From Caldifarciminota bacterium (GTDB taxonomy: Bacteria; Hydrothermota; Hydrothermia; S141-80): a DNA stretch of 9,228 nucleotides. The notes under the pieces were generated by a model, which was not told the DNA's origin, ran no database searches, and saw only the letters and a program-made list of their open reading frames with translations. Made by a program: the position numbers and the translations under genes. Of the stretch, positions 1 to 6,388 are shown in pieces; positions within the stretch are counted from its first letter, which is position 1; each line of letters begins with the position of its first letter. Location: assembly GCA_027053375.1 (NCBI GenBank), contig JALUJC010000221.1, positions 1 through 9,228 of the forward strand, read 5' to 3'.

Positions 1-1
1 G

Positions 2-1027
2 TGTTCAGCCACCACACGGACAGGGCTTCAGCGTCTCAGGGAGGCCCTTCAGGATCTGCCCGGGGTGGAGATTTTTCGTTTCCCGCTGGATCATCCCCCC
101 TTCCTGGACACCCTGTTCTCCATGAATCCCCGTCTGCTTGCGCTGGTAGAAACAGAACTCTGGCCCGGGTTGCTGAATCGCGTCATGACCCATCGTACCC
201 CTCTCGTGATCCTGAACGGTCGGATGCGTCATCGGACCTACCAGCTCTACCGGTGGATTCCCGCCATTCGCAGAGGGTTGCAGCAGGTACGTCGCGCCTA
301 TGTGCAGACCCAGTGGGATGCCTATCGTTTCGCCATGCTGGGCGTGCCCCGTGAACATATCCGTGTGACCGGAAACTGGAAGCGACTTTTTCCGAACCGT
401 CCGCAGAATCCGCTGAGCTTTGAAGCACTGGGTCTTTCGGAGCGTGACCGGGTGATCATTCTGGCCAGTGTCCGCTCAGGAGAATATGATCTCGCACTCC
501 GATTGATCCGGCAGCTTCATGCCCAGGTCCCCGATGTACGGTTCCTGCTTGCCCCCCGGCATATGGACCATTTGAAAACCCTGCGATCCCGCCTGGATCG
601 GATGTCTGTCGCATACCAGCGGTGGAGCGATCATCCTTCCCGGTGGAACGCGCCGGTGCTGGTGCTGGATACACTGGGAGAGCTTCTCAGGTTTTTCCCG
701 GTGGGTTATCTGGCGGTGGTTTTTGGGAGTTTCGCCCCGTACGGTGGACACAACCTTCTGGAACCCGTGTTTGCCGGGATTCCCGTGGTGTTTGGTCCGT
801 ATATTCAGAATGTCCGTGATCTGGCGGTGCGCATTCTGGCGCGAGGTGCAGGTCTCCAGGTTTCCGGCGATGTGGAGCTGATTCGGACCCTTCGTGATCT
901 TCTGGAAAACACGCAGCGATACCAGGTGCTGCGTGAAGCAGCACGGGCCTTTCCGGAAGCGGGGGAGGAAACGGTCAACACCCTGATGCATGAACTTAAG
1001 GAGATGATCCGTGCAGTACCCACATGA
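2..1027 (+). CDS. waaA: 3-deoxy-D-manno-octulosonic acid (Kdo) transferase, 5'-truncated by window edge
   Basis: This is the C-terminal 341 residues of a WaaA/KdtA-type glycosyltransferase (GT30, GT-B fold). The family transfers Kdo from CMP-Kdo to lipid A precursor at the cytoplasmic face of the inner membrane. The reading frame is open from base 2, so the GTG at base 65 is internal rather than a start. Motifs seen, numbered from the window edge: TTRTG (residues 4-8; family TxTPTG), VETELWP (49-55), VTGNWK around residue 123 (family VTGxLK), a PRH in the nucleotide-binding half, and GGHNLLEP from residue 248 (bases 743-766), followed by GIPVVFGP. Full-length relatives are about 420 residues, so roughly 75-80 N-terminal residues, including the usual membrane anchor and catalytic Glu, lie outside the window. 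The 3' end overlaps the next gene by 17 bases, implying co-transcription. Family assignment is confident; the number of Kdo units transferred cannot be told. Confidence 0.93.
   Translation, partial: CSATTRTGLQRLREALQDLPGVEIFRFPLDHPPFLDTLFSMNPRLLALVETELWPGLLNRVMTHRTPLVILNGRMRHRTYQLYRWIPAIRRGLQQVRRAYVQTQWDAYRFAMLGVPREHIRVTGNWKRLFPNRPQNPLSFEALGLSERDRVIILASVRSGEYDLALRLIRQLHAQVPDVRFLLAPRHMDHLKTLRSRLDRMSVAYQRWSDHPSRWNAPVLVLDTLGELLRFFPVGYLAVVFGSFAPYGGHNLLEPVFAGIPVVFGPYIQNVRDLAVRILARGAGLQVSGDVELIRTLRDLLENTQRYQVLREAARAFPEAGEETVNTLMHELKEMIRAVPT
998..1003 (+). promoter_or_regulatory. Shine-Dalgarno AAGGAG deciding a GTG start
   Basis: AAGGAG lies inside the end of waaA, 7 bases before the GTG at 1011. 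The alternative ATG at 1047 has no comparable purine run before it, so the GTG is preferred. Initiation within waaA suggests translational coupling. Confidence 0.75.
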
Positions 1028-1808
1028 GATACCCATTGAACAGGTAATGTTTGCGGGGTTTGATATTGAAACCACGGGGGTCAGCCCCCGCCATGACCGA
1101 ATCATTGAGATGGGGATTGCCCGGGCACGTCTGGGGGAGTCCCCGGAAATTGTGGAAACACTTGTGCAACCCTCGGTTCCCATTCATCCTGCTTCGCAGC
1201 GTGTTCACGGGATCACCCAGGATATGCTTTCCGATGCTCCGCCATTTTATCAAGTGGCCATGGACTATCTGGAGCGTCTGGAAGGCACGGTGGTGGTGGG
1301 ACACAATGTGCTGGAGTTTGATCTCAAGTTTTTCAATCTGGAACTTGTGCGTGAGGGATTCCGCCCTGTGTTTCTTCCGGGGATTGACACCAAAAGTCTT
1401 GCACGGCGGCTCATCCCGGATCTCCGCCGCACCTCCCTGGCTTCCGTGGCCGAAATGCTGGGAATCCGGGCAGATGTGGTCCACCGGGCAGGAAGCGACG
1501 CTTATCTGGGCCTTCGGATCCTGTTTGCGCTCCTTCCTGGGCTGATGAGGGACGGCATTCGTACCCTGGGGCATCTGGTGGAGCAGGGGTATGTGCGATG
1601 GCCTGCACGCGGTGAGCTGGGACAGGCGCTTCTCTCTCGTTTTGTTGAACAGGGTTTTCTGGAGATTGAAGTGAGGCTGGATGGGCGCGGTGCACGACGC
1701 ATTCCCGTACTGCCCGTGACCCTTACAGGGCACCGGTGGGATTTCTTTGATGAGCGTGAAGAGAAATTGTTTTCGGTGGCACCGCAGGACATCCTGGCGT
1801 TTCAGTAA
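1011..1808 (+). CDS. DEDDh-family 3'-5' exonuclease (DnaQ/PolC epsilon-like) with extra C-terminal domain
   Basis: A 265-residue protein with a complete RNase T/DnaQ-type exonuclease domain over residues 13-173. The metal-binding set is visible: D18 and E20 in FDIETTG (Exo I), D104 in GHNVLEFD (Exo II), and H158 with D163 in HRAGSDA (Exo III, the H-x4-D spacing of DEDDh enzymes). The RVHGIT motif (64-69) is also typical. Such enzymes remove 3' nucleotides from DNA or RNA; this one could be a stand-alone proofreading, repair or RNA-trimming nuclease. Residues 175-265 are not a domain I recognise; part of it (LVEQGYV...FVEQGFLEIEV) has a weak winged-helix look. There is no polymerase, helicase or GIY-YIG domain. 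The GTG start is chosen on its SD. It overlaps waaA by 17 bases and ends 28 bases before the aldo/keto reductase gene, so it sits mid-operon, but no functional link to lipopolysaccharide is evident. Confidence 0.9.
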   Translation: MQYPHEIPIEQVMFAGFDIETTGVSPRHDRIIEMGIARARLGESPEIVETLVQPSVPIHPASQRVHGITQDMLSDAPPFYQVAMDYLERLEGTVVVGHNVLEFDLKFFNLELVREGFRPVFLPGIDTKSLARRLIPDLRRTSLASVAEMLGIRADVVHRAGSDAYLGLRILFALLPGLMRDGIRTLGHLVEQGYVRWPARGELGQALLSRFVEQGFLEIEVRLDGRGARRIPVLPVTLTGHRWDFFDEREEKLFSVAPQDILAFQ

Positions 1809-1824
1809 GGAACGTACAAACCAC

Positions 1825-1830
1825 AGGAGG
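1825..1830 (+). promoter_or_regulatory. Shine-Dalgarno AGGAGG for a TTG start
   Basis: A consensus AGGAGG sits 6 bases upstream of the TTG at 1837. The first codons after this TTG (ETKKLGSSDLHV) are the canonical N-terminus of an aldo/keto reductase, so the rare start codon is well supported. Confidence 0.8.
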
Positions 1831-1836
1831 TAAACC

Positions 1837-2778
1837 TTGGAAACCAAAAAACTCGGTTCATCGGATCTTCATGTCACGGTGGTAGGTCTGGGTGCCTGGC
1901 AGTTTGGCACTGAACGCTGGGGCTATGGACAGGACTTTACAAAAGACGATGTACTGGACGCCATCCGCGTCAGTCTGGATCATGGCGTGAACTGGATAGA
2001 CACCGCGGAAGTCTATGGCAATGGACGTTCCGAGGAATTGATCCGGGAAGCGCTGGGGGACCGCATCAAGGAGGTGATCATCGCCACCAAGGTTGCAGGA
2101 ACCCATGCGCGCGCAGAAGAGGTCAAACGGGCACTGGAGGGGAGTCTCAAACGACTCCAGCGAGACTGGGTGGATCTGCTTCAGTTTCACTGGCCCAACC
2201 ATTATGTGCCTGTGGAAGAGACCATGCGGGCCCTGGAAGACCTTGTTCAGGAGGGGAAAGTACGTTACATCGGGATCTCCAACTTCAACGGTCCCCTGAT
2301 GCGCATCGCCCGGGAAGCCCTTCAGGACGGAAACCTTCTGGTGAGCAATCAGGTACGGTACAGCCTGCTGGACCGAAGCATTGAAAAGGAGATCTATCCC
2401 ACCGCACGAGAACTGAACATCTCCATTATCGCCTACAGCCCGCTGGCACAGGGATTGCTTACCGGAAAGTACGATCGGGATCATCTGCCGGAGGATCCCA
2501 TTCGGAAGGATCACCCGCTGTTTCAGGAACCCAATCTCTCCAGAGCCCTTCGGATTGTGGAAGTCCTGAAAGCACTTGCGGAAAAGTATGGCCGGACACC
2601 GGCGCAGGTGGCCCTTCGCTGGTTGATCCAGCGGGACGGTGTGGTGGTGATCCCCGGTGCGAAAAACGCCCGACAGGCGGAACAGAACGCGGGCGCCATG
2701 GGCTGGTCCCTCTCCGTGGAGGACTGGAACCGGCTGGAAGAAGTGAGTCAGGGAGAAATCACCTATTTCGTCGGATGA
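1837..2778 (+). CDS. Aldo/keto reductase
   Basis: A 313-residue single-domain (beta/alpha)8 oxidoreductase, the usual length for NADPH-dependent aldo/keto reductases that reduce aldehydes and ketones in the cytoplasm. The N-terminus KLGSSDLHVTVVGLGAW is typical. The catalytic tetrad is all present: D55 in WIDTAEVYG, Y60, K85 in IIATKV and H118 in LLQFHWP. Near the C-terminus, ALRWLIQR then VVVIPGAKNARQAEQN matches the coenzyme phosphate-binding segment (family IPG...R..Q..EN). The pattern resembles the general-stress/YajO/Tas-like bacterial AKR group, but the physiological substrate cannot be assigned. It begins at TTG with a strong SD, 28 bases after the exonuclease gene, and probably closes the waaA-led operon: a new promoter follows it. 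No terminator hairpin was found in the 60 bases after it. Confidence 0.93.
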   Translation: METKKLGSSDLHVTVVGLGAWQFGTERWGYGQDFTKDDVLDAIRVSLDHGVNWIDTAEVYGNGRSEELIREALGDRIKEVIIATKVAGTHARAEEVKRALEGSLKRLQRDWVDLLQFHWPNHYVPVEETMRALEDLVQEGKVRYIGISNFNGPLMRIAREALQDGNLLVSNQVRYSLLDRSIEKEIYPTARELNISIIAYSPLAQGLLTGKYDRDHLPEDPIRKDHPLFQEPNLSRALRIVEVLKALAEKYGRTPAQVALRWLIQRDGVVVIPGAKNARQAEQNAGAMGWSLSVEDWNRLEEVSQGEITYFVG

Positions 2779-2803
2779 TGCTGCGCATCTGAAGGATTCG
2801 GCG

Positions 2804-2832
2804 TTGCCTGTTCCCGGGGAGGTCCCTATAAT
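2804..2832 (+). promoter_or_regulatory. Sigma70-type promoter of the tonB-like gene (leaderless geometry)
   Basis: TTGCCT (2804-2809), a 17-base spacer and a perfect TATAAT (2827-2832). The expected transcription start, about 7 bases after the -10, falls on the A of the ATG at 2839. No SD lies at a usable distance: the only purine run, GGGGAGG at 2816-2822, is 16 bases upstream of the ATG and inside the promoter spacer, so it would not be transcribed. Confidence 0.75.
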
Positions 2833-2838
2833 ACCCGT

Positions 2839-3825
2839 ATGCAGATGACCCTTGGCGAATCGCGTGCCCCGTATTATATCACATCGGCGATCATTCATCT
2901 GCTCCTGCTGATGTACTTTCAGGGACAGACGCAGCGTATCACGCCACCGGATCTGTATTTCCGGGAAGTGTCCTATATGGAAGAATCTCCCAGAGCCCGA
3001 TACCGGAACCCCCGTGTAAAGAAACTACTTCAGAAAGCCCAATCTCCTTCTCCTGCCCTTACTCCCAAGGCTCCGCCCGGGCCCGCGCTGAAACCCAGAG
3101 AACTTCCGAAGCTGGAAGTGAAAGCCCCGAGTCTGGATTTGTCCACCCGACCCTCCGTGGAGACACCCTCCAGTGGTCCTCAACTGGAGTTGAGTTCTGG
3201 CCTGAAAACCGAGGGACCCGATCTGGGGGCTGCGCTGGATGTGGCATCCCTTGAACCTTCCATGAGCCTGGAAGGTGCGGATGTGGTGATTTCTTCCGGA
3301 TCCGTCAGGGGAACAGAGGAAATACTCAAGCAAAAACCCCTTGCGGGAGGGCCATCCCTGGATCTTACTGAGGGCCTTTCATCCCGTGGCGGAGGTGCCG
3401 TGGGAGGAGGTGGAGGTGGCGGAGGTGGGGGAATACGCATGGAACCCGTGGCATCTGCATCTCCCGAAATCTCCGCGCCTCCCCCTCGACCCGTTCGGAA
3501 GAATCTGCTGAAACCCAAAAAATCCTCCGGGAGTGGGCCGTCCCTTCAGATCACTGGACAGATCCAGAATCGGAAAATTCTGCGGAAAGTTGTGCCGGAA
3601 TACCCCGCCCGTGCACTGCGTGAGGGGTGGGAGGGTACCGTCCAGGTCAAATTCTGGGTGGATCCCTCTGGACGGGTAAAGCCCAGTGTGATTCTGATTC
3701 GCAGTTCTGGATATCCCGCGCTGGATCAGGCAGCCATGCGCGCGATCCGTTCCTGGCGGTTCGCGCCCATCCCGGGGAACGAAGATCAATGGGGTGTGCT
3801 GACCGTTCGATTCCAGCTGATTTAG
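2839..3825 (+). CDS. TonB-family energy transducer
   Basis: A 328-residue TonB-like protein. TonB couples proton-motive force from an ExbB/ExbD motor to TonB-dependent outer-membrane transporters. Visible order: a short N-terminus, one membrane segment (about residues 12-27), a long periplasmic linker rich in Pro, Lys and Ser (about 30-240) containing a Gly run at 184-198, and a C-terminal TonB domain (about 240-328). The C-domain has EYPARALREGWEGTVQVKF (from residue 254) and SSGYPALDQAAMRAIRSWRF (289-308), both textbook. In the membrane segment S16 and H20 fall at the same numbers as the functionally important Ser16 and His20 of E. coli TonB, arguing for real motor coupling. ExbB/ExbD and a receptor are not in the window. 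The next candidate start beyond Met1/Met3 is inside the membrane segment, so the start is at 2839 or 2845. The promoter layout implies a leaderless mRNA, and the gene heads a three-gene operon. Confidence 0.9.
   Translation: MQMTLGESRAPYYITSAIIHLLLLMYFQGQTQRITPPDLYFREVSYMEESPRARYRNPRVKKLLQKAQSPSPALTPKAPPGPALKPRELPKLEVKAPSLDLSTRPSVETPSSGPQLELSSGLKTEGPDLGAALDVASLEPSMSLEGADVVISSGSVRGTEEILKQKPLAGGPSLDLTEGLSSRGGGAVGGGGGGGGGGIRMEPVASASPEISAPPPRPVRKNLLKPKKSSGSGPSLQITGQIQNRKILRKVVPEYPARALREGWEGTVQVKFWVDPSGRVKPSVILIRSSGYPALDQAAMRAIRSWRFAPIPGNEDQWGVLTVRFQLI
3388..3432 (+). repeat. Glycine-codon tract in the TonB linker
   Basis: Fifteen codons, 13 of them glycine (only Ala-Val interrupts), forming a flexible stretch in the periplasmic linker. 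Synonymous codons (GGA, GGT, GGC, GGG) are mixed, so it is a low-complexity protein feature rather than a simple slippage-prone DNA repeat. Gly-rich linkers of this sort are common in TonB-like proteins. Confidence 0.85.
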
Positions 3826-3829
3826 GAGG
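3824..3829 (+). promoter_or_regulatory. Shine-Dalgarno AGGAGG overlapping the tonB-like stop codon
   Basis: AGGAGG starts inside the TAG stop (3823-3825) of the tonB-like gene and lies 9 bases before the ATG at 3839. A nearer ATG at 3831 is only 1 base away and opens a three-residue frame, so 3839 is the supported start. Translation of the two genes should be coupled. Confidence 0.75.
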
Positions 3830-3838
3830 CATGATTGG

Positions 3839-4753
3839 ATGATCTGGCTGATCTTTGTTGTGTTGAGCCAAACGACCGGTGCCCAGGGGAGCACGCCGGC
3901 GGACACCACCGATACCACGGCGACGTTTCAGTCGGGGCAGGTGCAGGAAGAAGTGGTGAAAGGAAAAGCGGCACTCCGGATTGAGGATGCGCGAAAACCC
4001 ATGTCCATCTTTTCCATTCCTGCCCGGGAGGTAATGGATTCTTTTCTGGTGGCAAAGGAGTCCCAGCTTTTGCTCTCCGTGCTCTATCCTGTGGAAAGCC
4101 TCCTTGTTCGAACCTACCAGCAACCCATGCCCTATCTCAGACGCCCACCCGACACCCTTCTTCTGCAGGAAGGGATCACCCTCAAACTCCCCGAGGTTCG
4201 TAAAACGGAGAAGTATCAACGGTGGCGTGTGGATATCTACGATGCCCTGGGATCCCGGGTGAAATCCTTTGAAGGCAATGGGGTCCCGCCACGGCAACTC
4301 TACTGGGATGGCATCAAAGAAGACGGGACGCCGATGATTCCCGGAGAAGCCTATTCCGCCATCCTGGTTCGTATTACACCGAGAGGCAAGGAGCGATCTC
4401 AACCCATCGGGATTCTGCAGGTCCCGGGGATTCAGGCTCAGGCCGAAGAAGGTTACCGGGTAGCCATGTGGGACAGCCGAACCGTGTTTCAGGAACGCAC
4501 GGCCGTTCCCCTTCCCACCTCCTTCCGTGGTCCCTTTCAGGAGATGGTGAATTTTATTCTGGAAAACCTTCACGAGGAAGCAGAAATCCGCGTATACGCG
4601 GATCCCGAGTATCTTGTGGTGGATCAGGTGAACTATCTGGAAAACTATTTCCAGAAGATGTTGCCCTATTCCACCCAGCACTGGAAGGTGACGCCCTCCT
4701 TTTTCCATCCCGGGGAGTTCCGGATCCCCCGGATTGAAATCTGGGTCCGGTAA
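3839..4753 (+). CDS. Secreted envelope protein with FlgD-type Ig domain and degenerate OmpA-like C-terminus
   Basis: A 304-residue protein I cannot name. A short hydrophobic start (IWLIFVVL, residues 2-9) followed by TTGAQ looks like a signal peptide, although its n-region lacks positive charge; a Thr/Asp-rich linker follows (18-29). Residues 30-118 match nothing I know. Residues about 126-180 resemble a FlgD-type Ig-like domain: WRVDIYDALGSRVKSFEG, then YWDG (155-158), EDG (161-163) and PGEAYSAILVRI. Residues about 216-304 have the outline of an OmpA-like domain (VFQE...VPLP, an amphipathic helix, EIRVYAD, and the closing IPRIEIWVR against the family's RRVEI), but the peptidoglycan-contacting TDxxG...N..LS..RA core is shortened and its key residues are absent. 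The product is probably periplasmic or outer-membrane associated. It lies between a TonB-like gene and a glycosyltransferase gene, coupled to both, so it may work with the TonB machinery. The Ig call is moderate and the OmpA-like call is tentative. Confidence 0.8.
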   Translation: MIWLIFVVLSQTTGAQGSTPADTTDTTATFQSGQVQEEVVKGKAALRIEDARKPMSIFSIPAREVMDSFLVAKESQLLLSVLYPVESLLVRTYQQPMPYLRRPPDTLLLQEGITLKLPEVRKTEKYQRWRVDIYDALGSRVKSFEGNGVPPRQLYWDGIKEDGTPMIPGEAYSAILVRITPRGKERSQPIGILQVPGIQAQAEEGYRVAMWDSRTVFQERTAVPLPTSFRGPFQEMVNFILENLHEEAEIRVYADPEYLVVDQVNYLENYFQKMLPYSTQHWKVTPSFFHPGEFRIPRIEIWVR

Positions 4754-5499
4754 TGCCTTCCCGGACACTTGTCCTGATCCCGGTGCGAAACGAGGCGCGC
4801 TGTCTTCCCCATCTGTTTGAGATGCTGCGTCGCCAGGGCGTGGAGGAAGTTTTGGTGGTGGATGATGGTTCGGAAGATCACTCCCCGAACATTGCACGTC
4901 AGGCGGGCGCAAAAGTCATCACCCATTCTCAACCCCGTGGATATGGTGCAGCCCTGCGAACAGGGTTTTTGTATGCCCTGGAGCAGAAGGTTGAGGTGGT
5001 TCTCACCCTGGATGGAGATTTGCAGCATCCCCCCGCGTTTATCCCCCATTTTCTGGATGCGGTCTCGCGGTGCGGGGGGATTGCCAGCGGAACCCGCTAT
5101 CATCCTGCTTCACCCCGGTATTCTGACCCCCCACCACAACGCCGACGCCTCAACCGATGGATCACCTGGTGGATCCGTCGCTGGCTTGGACTTCCCATCA
5201 CCGATGCCTTCTGTGGATACAAAGCCTACCACCGCAATGCCCTGGAAAAACTGGAGATACAGGAACCGGGGTACGGCATGCCCCTGGAGGTGTGGGTTCA
5301 GGCAGCCTGCAGGAAGATCCCGGTGGTGGAGGTGCCGGTGCCGCTGTATTATCCGGACCCCGGCCGTCGATTTCCTTCCCGGATTGCGCAGTACTGGGAT
5401 CGGTGGGCTTACTATCGATCAGTGATTGAGCGTGCGATCCGCCGAATGTCCCGCGAGGGAAAGACCCAGAAAATGCTGATCACCGAGCAGTCCCGATGA
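4753..5499 (+). CDS. Family 2 glycosyltransferase (dolichyl/polyprenyl-phosphate sugar transferase-like)
   Basis: A 248-residue GT-A glycosyltransferase of the GT2 DPM1-like group, which typically moves a sugar from a nucleotide donor to a polyprenyl-phosphate on the cytoplasmic side of the membrane. Seen: TLVLIPVRNEA at the N-terminus, VVDDGS (35-40) for nucleotide binding, RGYGAALRTGF (62-72), and LDGDLQHP (86-93) with the metal-binding D-x-D and following Gln typical of the group. A later GLPITDAFCGYKAYHR matches the family's TD..CGF.. motif. There are no transmembrane helices, so it is soluble or peripherally bound. The start codon overlaps the previous stop as TAATG (one shared base), implying re-initiation and co-expression with the FlgD-Ig/OmpA-like protein. 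The last 26 codons plus stop lie antisense to the 3' end of the barrel gene. Donor and acceptor cannot be assigned; modification of lipid or envelope glycan is an inference. Confidence 0.92.
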   Translation: MPSRTLVLIPVRNEARCLPHLFEMLRRQGVEEVLVVDDGSEDHSPNIARQAGAKVITHSQPRGYGAALRTGFLYALEQKVEVVLTLDGDLQHPPAFIPHFLDAVSRCGGIASGTRYHPASPRYSDPPPQRRRLNRWITWWIRRWLGLPITDAFCGYKAYHRNALEKLEIQEPGYGMPLEVWVQAACRKIPVVEVPVPLYYPDPGRRFPSRIAQYWDRWAYYRSVIERAIRRMSREGKTQKMLITEQSR

Positions 5500-6288
5500 G
5501 CGCCAGGCATAGGTGACCTGCCAGGTCCGGGTTCGCACTGCGAGAAGGAGTCCGAGCCCGCTGAAGAGATCGGAGGAAGCGCCGGTTTTCCACTGACTGC
5601 CCCGGGTGGTGTAGGAAATACCCATCCCGATCCTGGGATGAACCCAGCGGAATACACCAAAGGAGAGCGCCCCCTGCTGTTCAGTTCCCCCCTCCCACCC
5701 GGCGCGCAGGGTGTAGGTGGGCTGATCGTATCCCACGCCGGCATCCACGCGCACAGGGGGACGCACGCGGTTTGCGGATGTGCTGTAGACTTCAAGGGCA
5801 AGCGGGGAAATTCTTACCTGTGCCCACAGGGATGGAAGAATCCACGTTCGGGCCAGCAATCCTGTCCCCAGCGAAACCGCACGCACCTGATCCAGCTGTT
5901 CTGTGAGGACGATCGGTCGGATCCCCAGAACCACGGGGCGGGAATTCCATGTCATCCGGGTTTCCCAGGTTATTGAGAGGGAAAGAAAAAGGGGCTGAAA
6001 GGTCCCGAGATCCCTGTCCCAGGTATCCCGGCGGGACTGTGGGTCAGACGCGAACCAGCGGAGTGCGATGGGCTGGTTCAACATGCCGGTCTCCACTGCG
6101 CCCAGCCAGGCGCTCTCCCATAGACGAGAAGCAGAAAACTCCCAAACGGGGGTGGGGTTCTTCAGTAACGGAGAAGCTGCGCCCCAGAAAAGCGCTTCGG
6201 GCTGGTATCGGTACAGCACGGGGTAATAGCCCACACGGGCTGACAGAAGGACGGGGCATGCAAACAGCAGGAGCAAACGGATGCGCAT
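5419..6288 (-). CDS. Outer-membrane beta-barrel protein, PorV/PorQ (UPF0164)-like
   Basis: A 289-residue predicted barrel. MRIRLLLLFACPVLLSA is a signal peptide with likely cleavage after the final Ala. The mature part shows alternating hydrophobic/polar strands rich in Trp, Tyr and Arg and no helical membrane segments. EALFWGAASPLL near the N-terminus resembles the ALFWNPAGL signature of PorV/PorQ-type proteins, and SGLGLLLAVRT...WQVTYAWRSSGLLGDQHFLGLSLAG at the C-terminus resembles their last strands (xGLGxxHxxSLxxxF). PorV-like proteins act in type IX secretion or as uncharacterised barrels; no Por partner genes are visible here, so only the fold is claimed. A nine-residue tail (HSADRTLNH) after the last strand replaces the usual terminal aromatic residue. 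Start: the ATG at 6288 has a GAGAGGG SD 4 bases away, better placed than the TTG at 6291. The gene follows tRNA-Gln by 15 bases on the same strand and converges on the glycosyltransferase gene. Confidence 0.78.
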   Translation of the reverse strand: MRIRLLLLFACPVLLSARVGYYPVLYRYQPEALFWGAASPLLKNPTPVWEFSASRLWESAWLGAVETGMLNQPIALRWFASDPQSRRDTWDRDLGTFQPLFLSLSITWETRMTWNSRPVVLGIRPIVLTEQLDQVRAVSLGTGLLARTWILPSLWAQVRISPLALEVYSTSANRVRPPVRVDAGVGYDQPTYTLRAGWEGGTEQQGALSFGVFRWVHPRIGMGISYTTRGSQWKTGASSDLFSGLGLLLAVRTRTWQVTYAWRSSGLLGDQHFLGLSLAGHSADRTLNH

Positions 6289-6292
6289 CAAT

Positions 6293-6299
6293 CCCTCTC
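6293..6299 (-). promoter_or_regulatory. Shine-Dalgarno GAGAGGG of the barrel gene, directly after the tRNA
   Basis: It reads GAGAGGG from 6299 to 6293 on the minus strand, 4 bases before the ATG (6288-6286) and only 4 bases after the tRNA CCA end. After tRNA 3' processing the mRNA leader would be just CCGTGAGAGGGATTG. The spacing favours ATG 6288 over TTG 6291. Confidence 0.65.
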
Positions 6300-6303
6300 A
6301 CGG

Positions 6304-6377
6304 TGGCTGGGGCGGGAGGATTCGAACCTCCACGAAGGGATCCAAAGTCCCTCGTCCTGCCATTAGACGACGCCCCA
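6304..6377 (-). tRNA. tRNA-Gln (anticodon UUG), CCA encoded
   Basis: Seventy-four bases on the minus strand that fold as a full cloverleaf. The acceptor TGGGGCG (6377-6371) pairs with CGCCCCA (6314-6308). The D arm is GTC/GAC with a 9-base loop, the anticodon stem AGGGA/TCCCT encloses CTTTGGA with TTG at the anticodon, the variable loop is 4 bases, and the T arm GGAGG/CCTCC encloses TTCGAAT. Discriminator G73 and a genomically encoded CCA follow. U1-A72, G2-C71, G3-C70 and G73 are the classic glutamine identity elements of E. coli GlnRS, which supports the assignment. A promoter is readable just upstream, and the barrel gene begins 15 bases downstream. Confidence 0.97.
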
Positions 6378-6388
6378 GCGTTGTTCTG

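Noticed and set aside
65..1027. GTG at 65 as the true start of waaA
   Set aside because: The frame is open upstream to base 2 and encodes the conserved TTRTG motif there; no SD precedes 65.
1858..2898. Minus-strand open frame of 346 codons
   Set aside because: It is antisense to the whole aldo/keto reductase gene, which has all catalytic residues; the antisense product resembles nothing.
3388..3432. Glycine tract as a phase-variable repeat
   Set aside because: Mixed synonymous codons and an interruption give no uniform repeat unit for slippage.
3831..3842. Three-residue mini-ORF (ATG ATT GGA TGA) overlapping the start of the FlgD-Ig gene
   Set aside because: The SD is only 1 base away, too close for initiation; probably chance, though its stop overlaps the real ATG.
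3647..4912. Minus-strand open frame of 421 codons
   Set aside because: It lies antisense to the tonB-like, FlgD-Ig and glycosyltransferase genes, has no recognisable domain, and looks like a frame left open by GC-rich codon bias on the coding strand.
5515..5527. Small inverted repeat GACCT-GCC-AGGTC just after the glycosyltransferase stop
   Set aside because: Only 5 bp, a 3-base loop and no U-run, and it lies within the barrel coding sequence; not a credible terminator.
6256..6258. Cys11 of the barrel protein as a lipobox cysteine
   Set aside because: LFAC is a poor lipobox, the hydrophobic stretch before it is too short, and the rest of the protein is a barrel with a normal signal peptidase I site.
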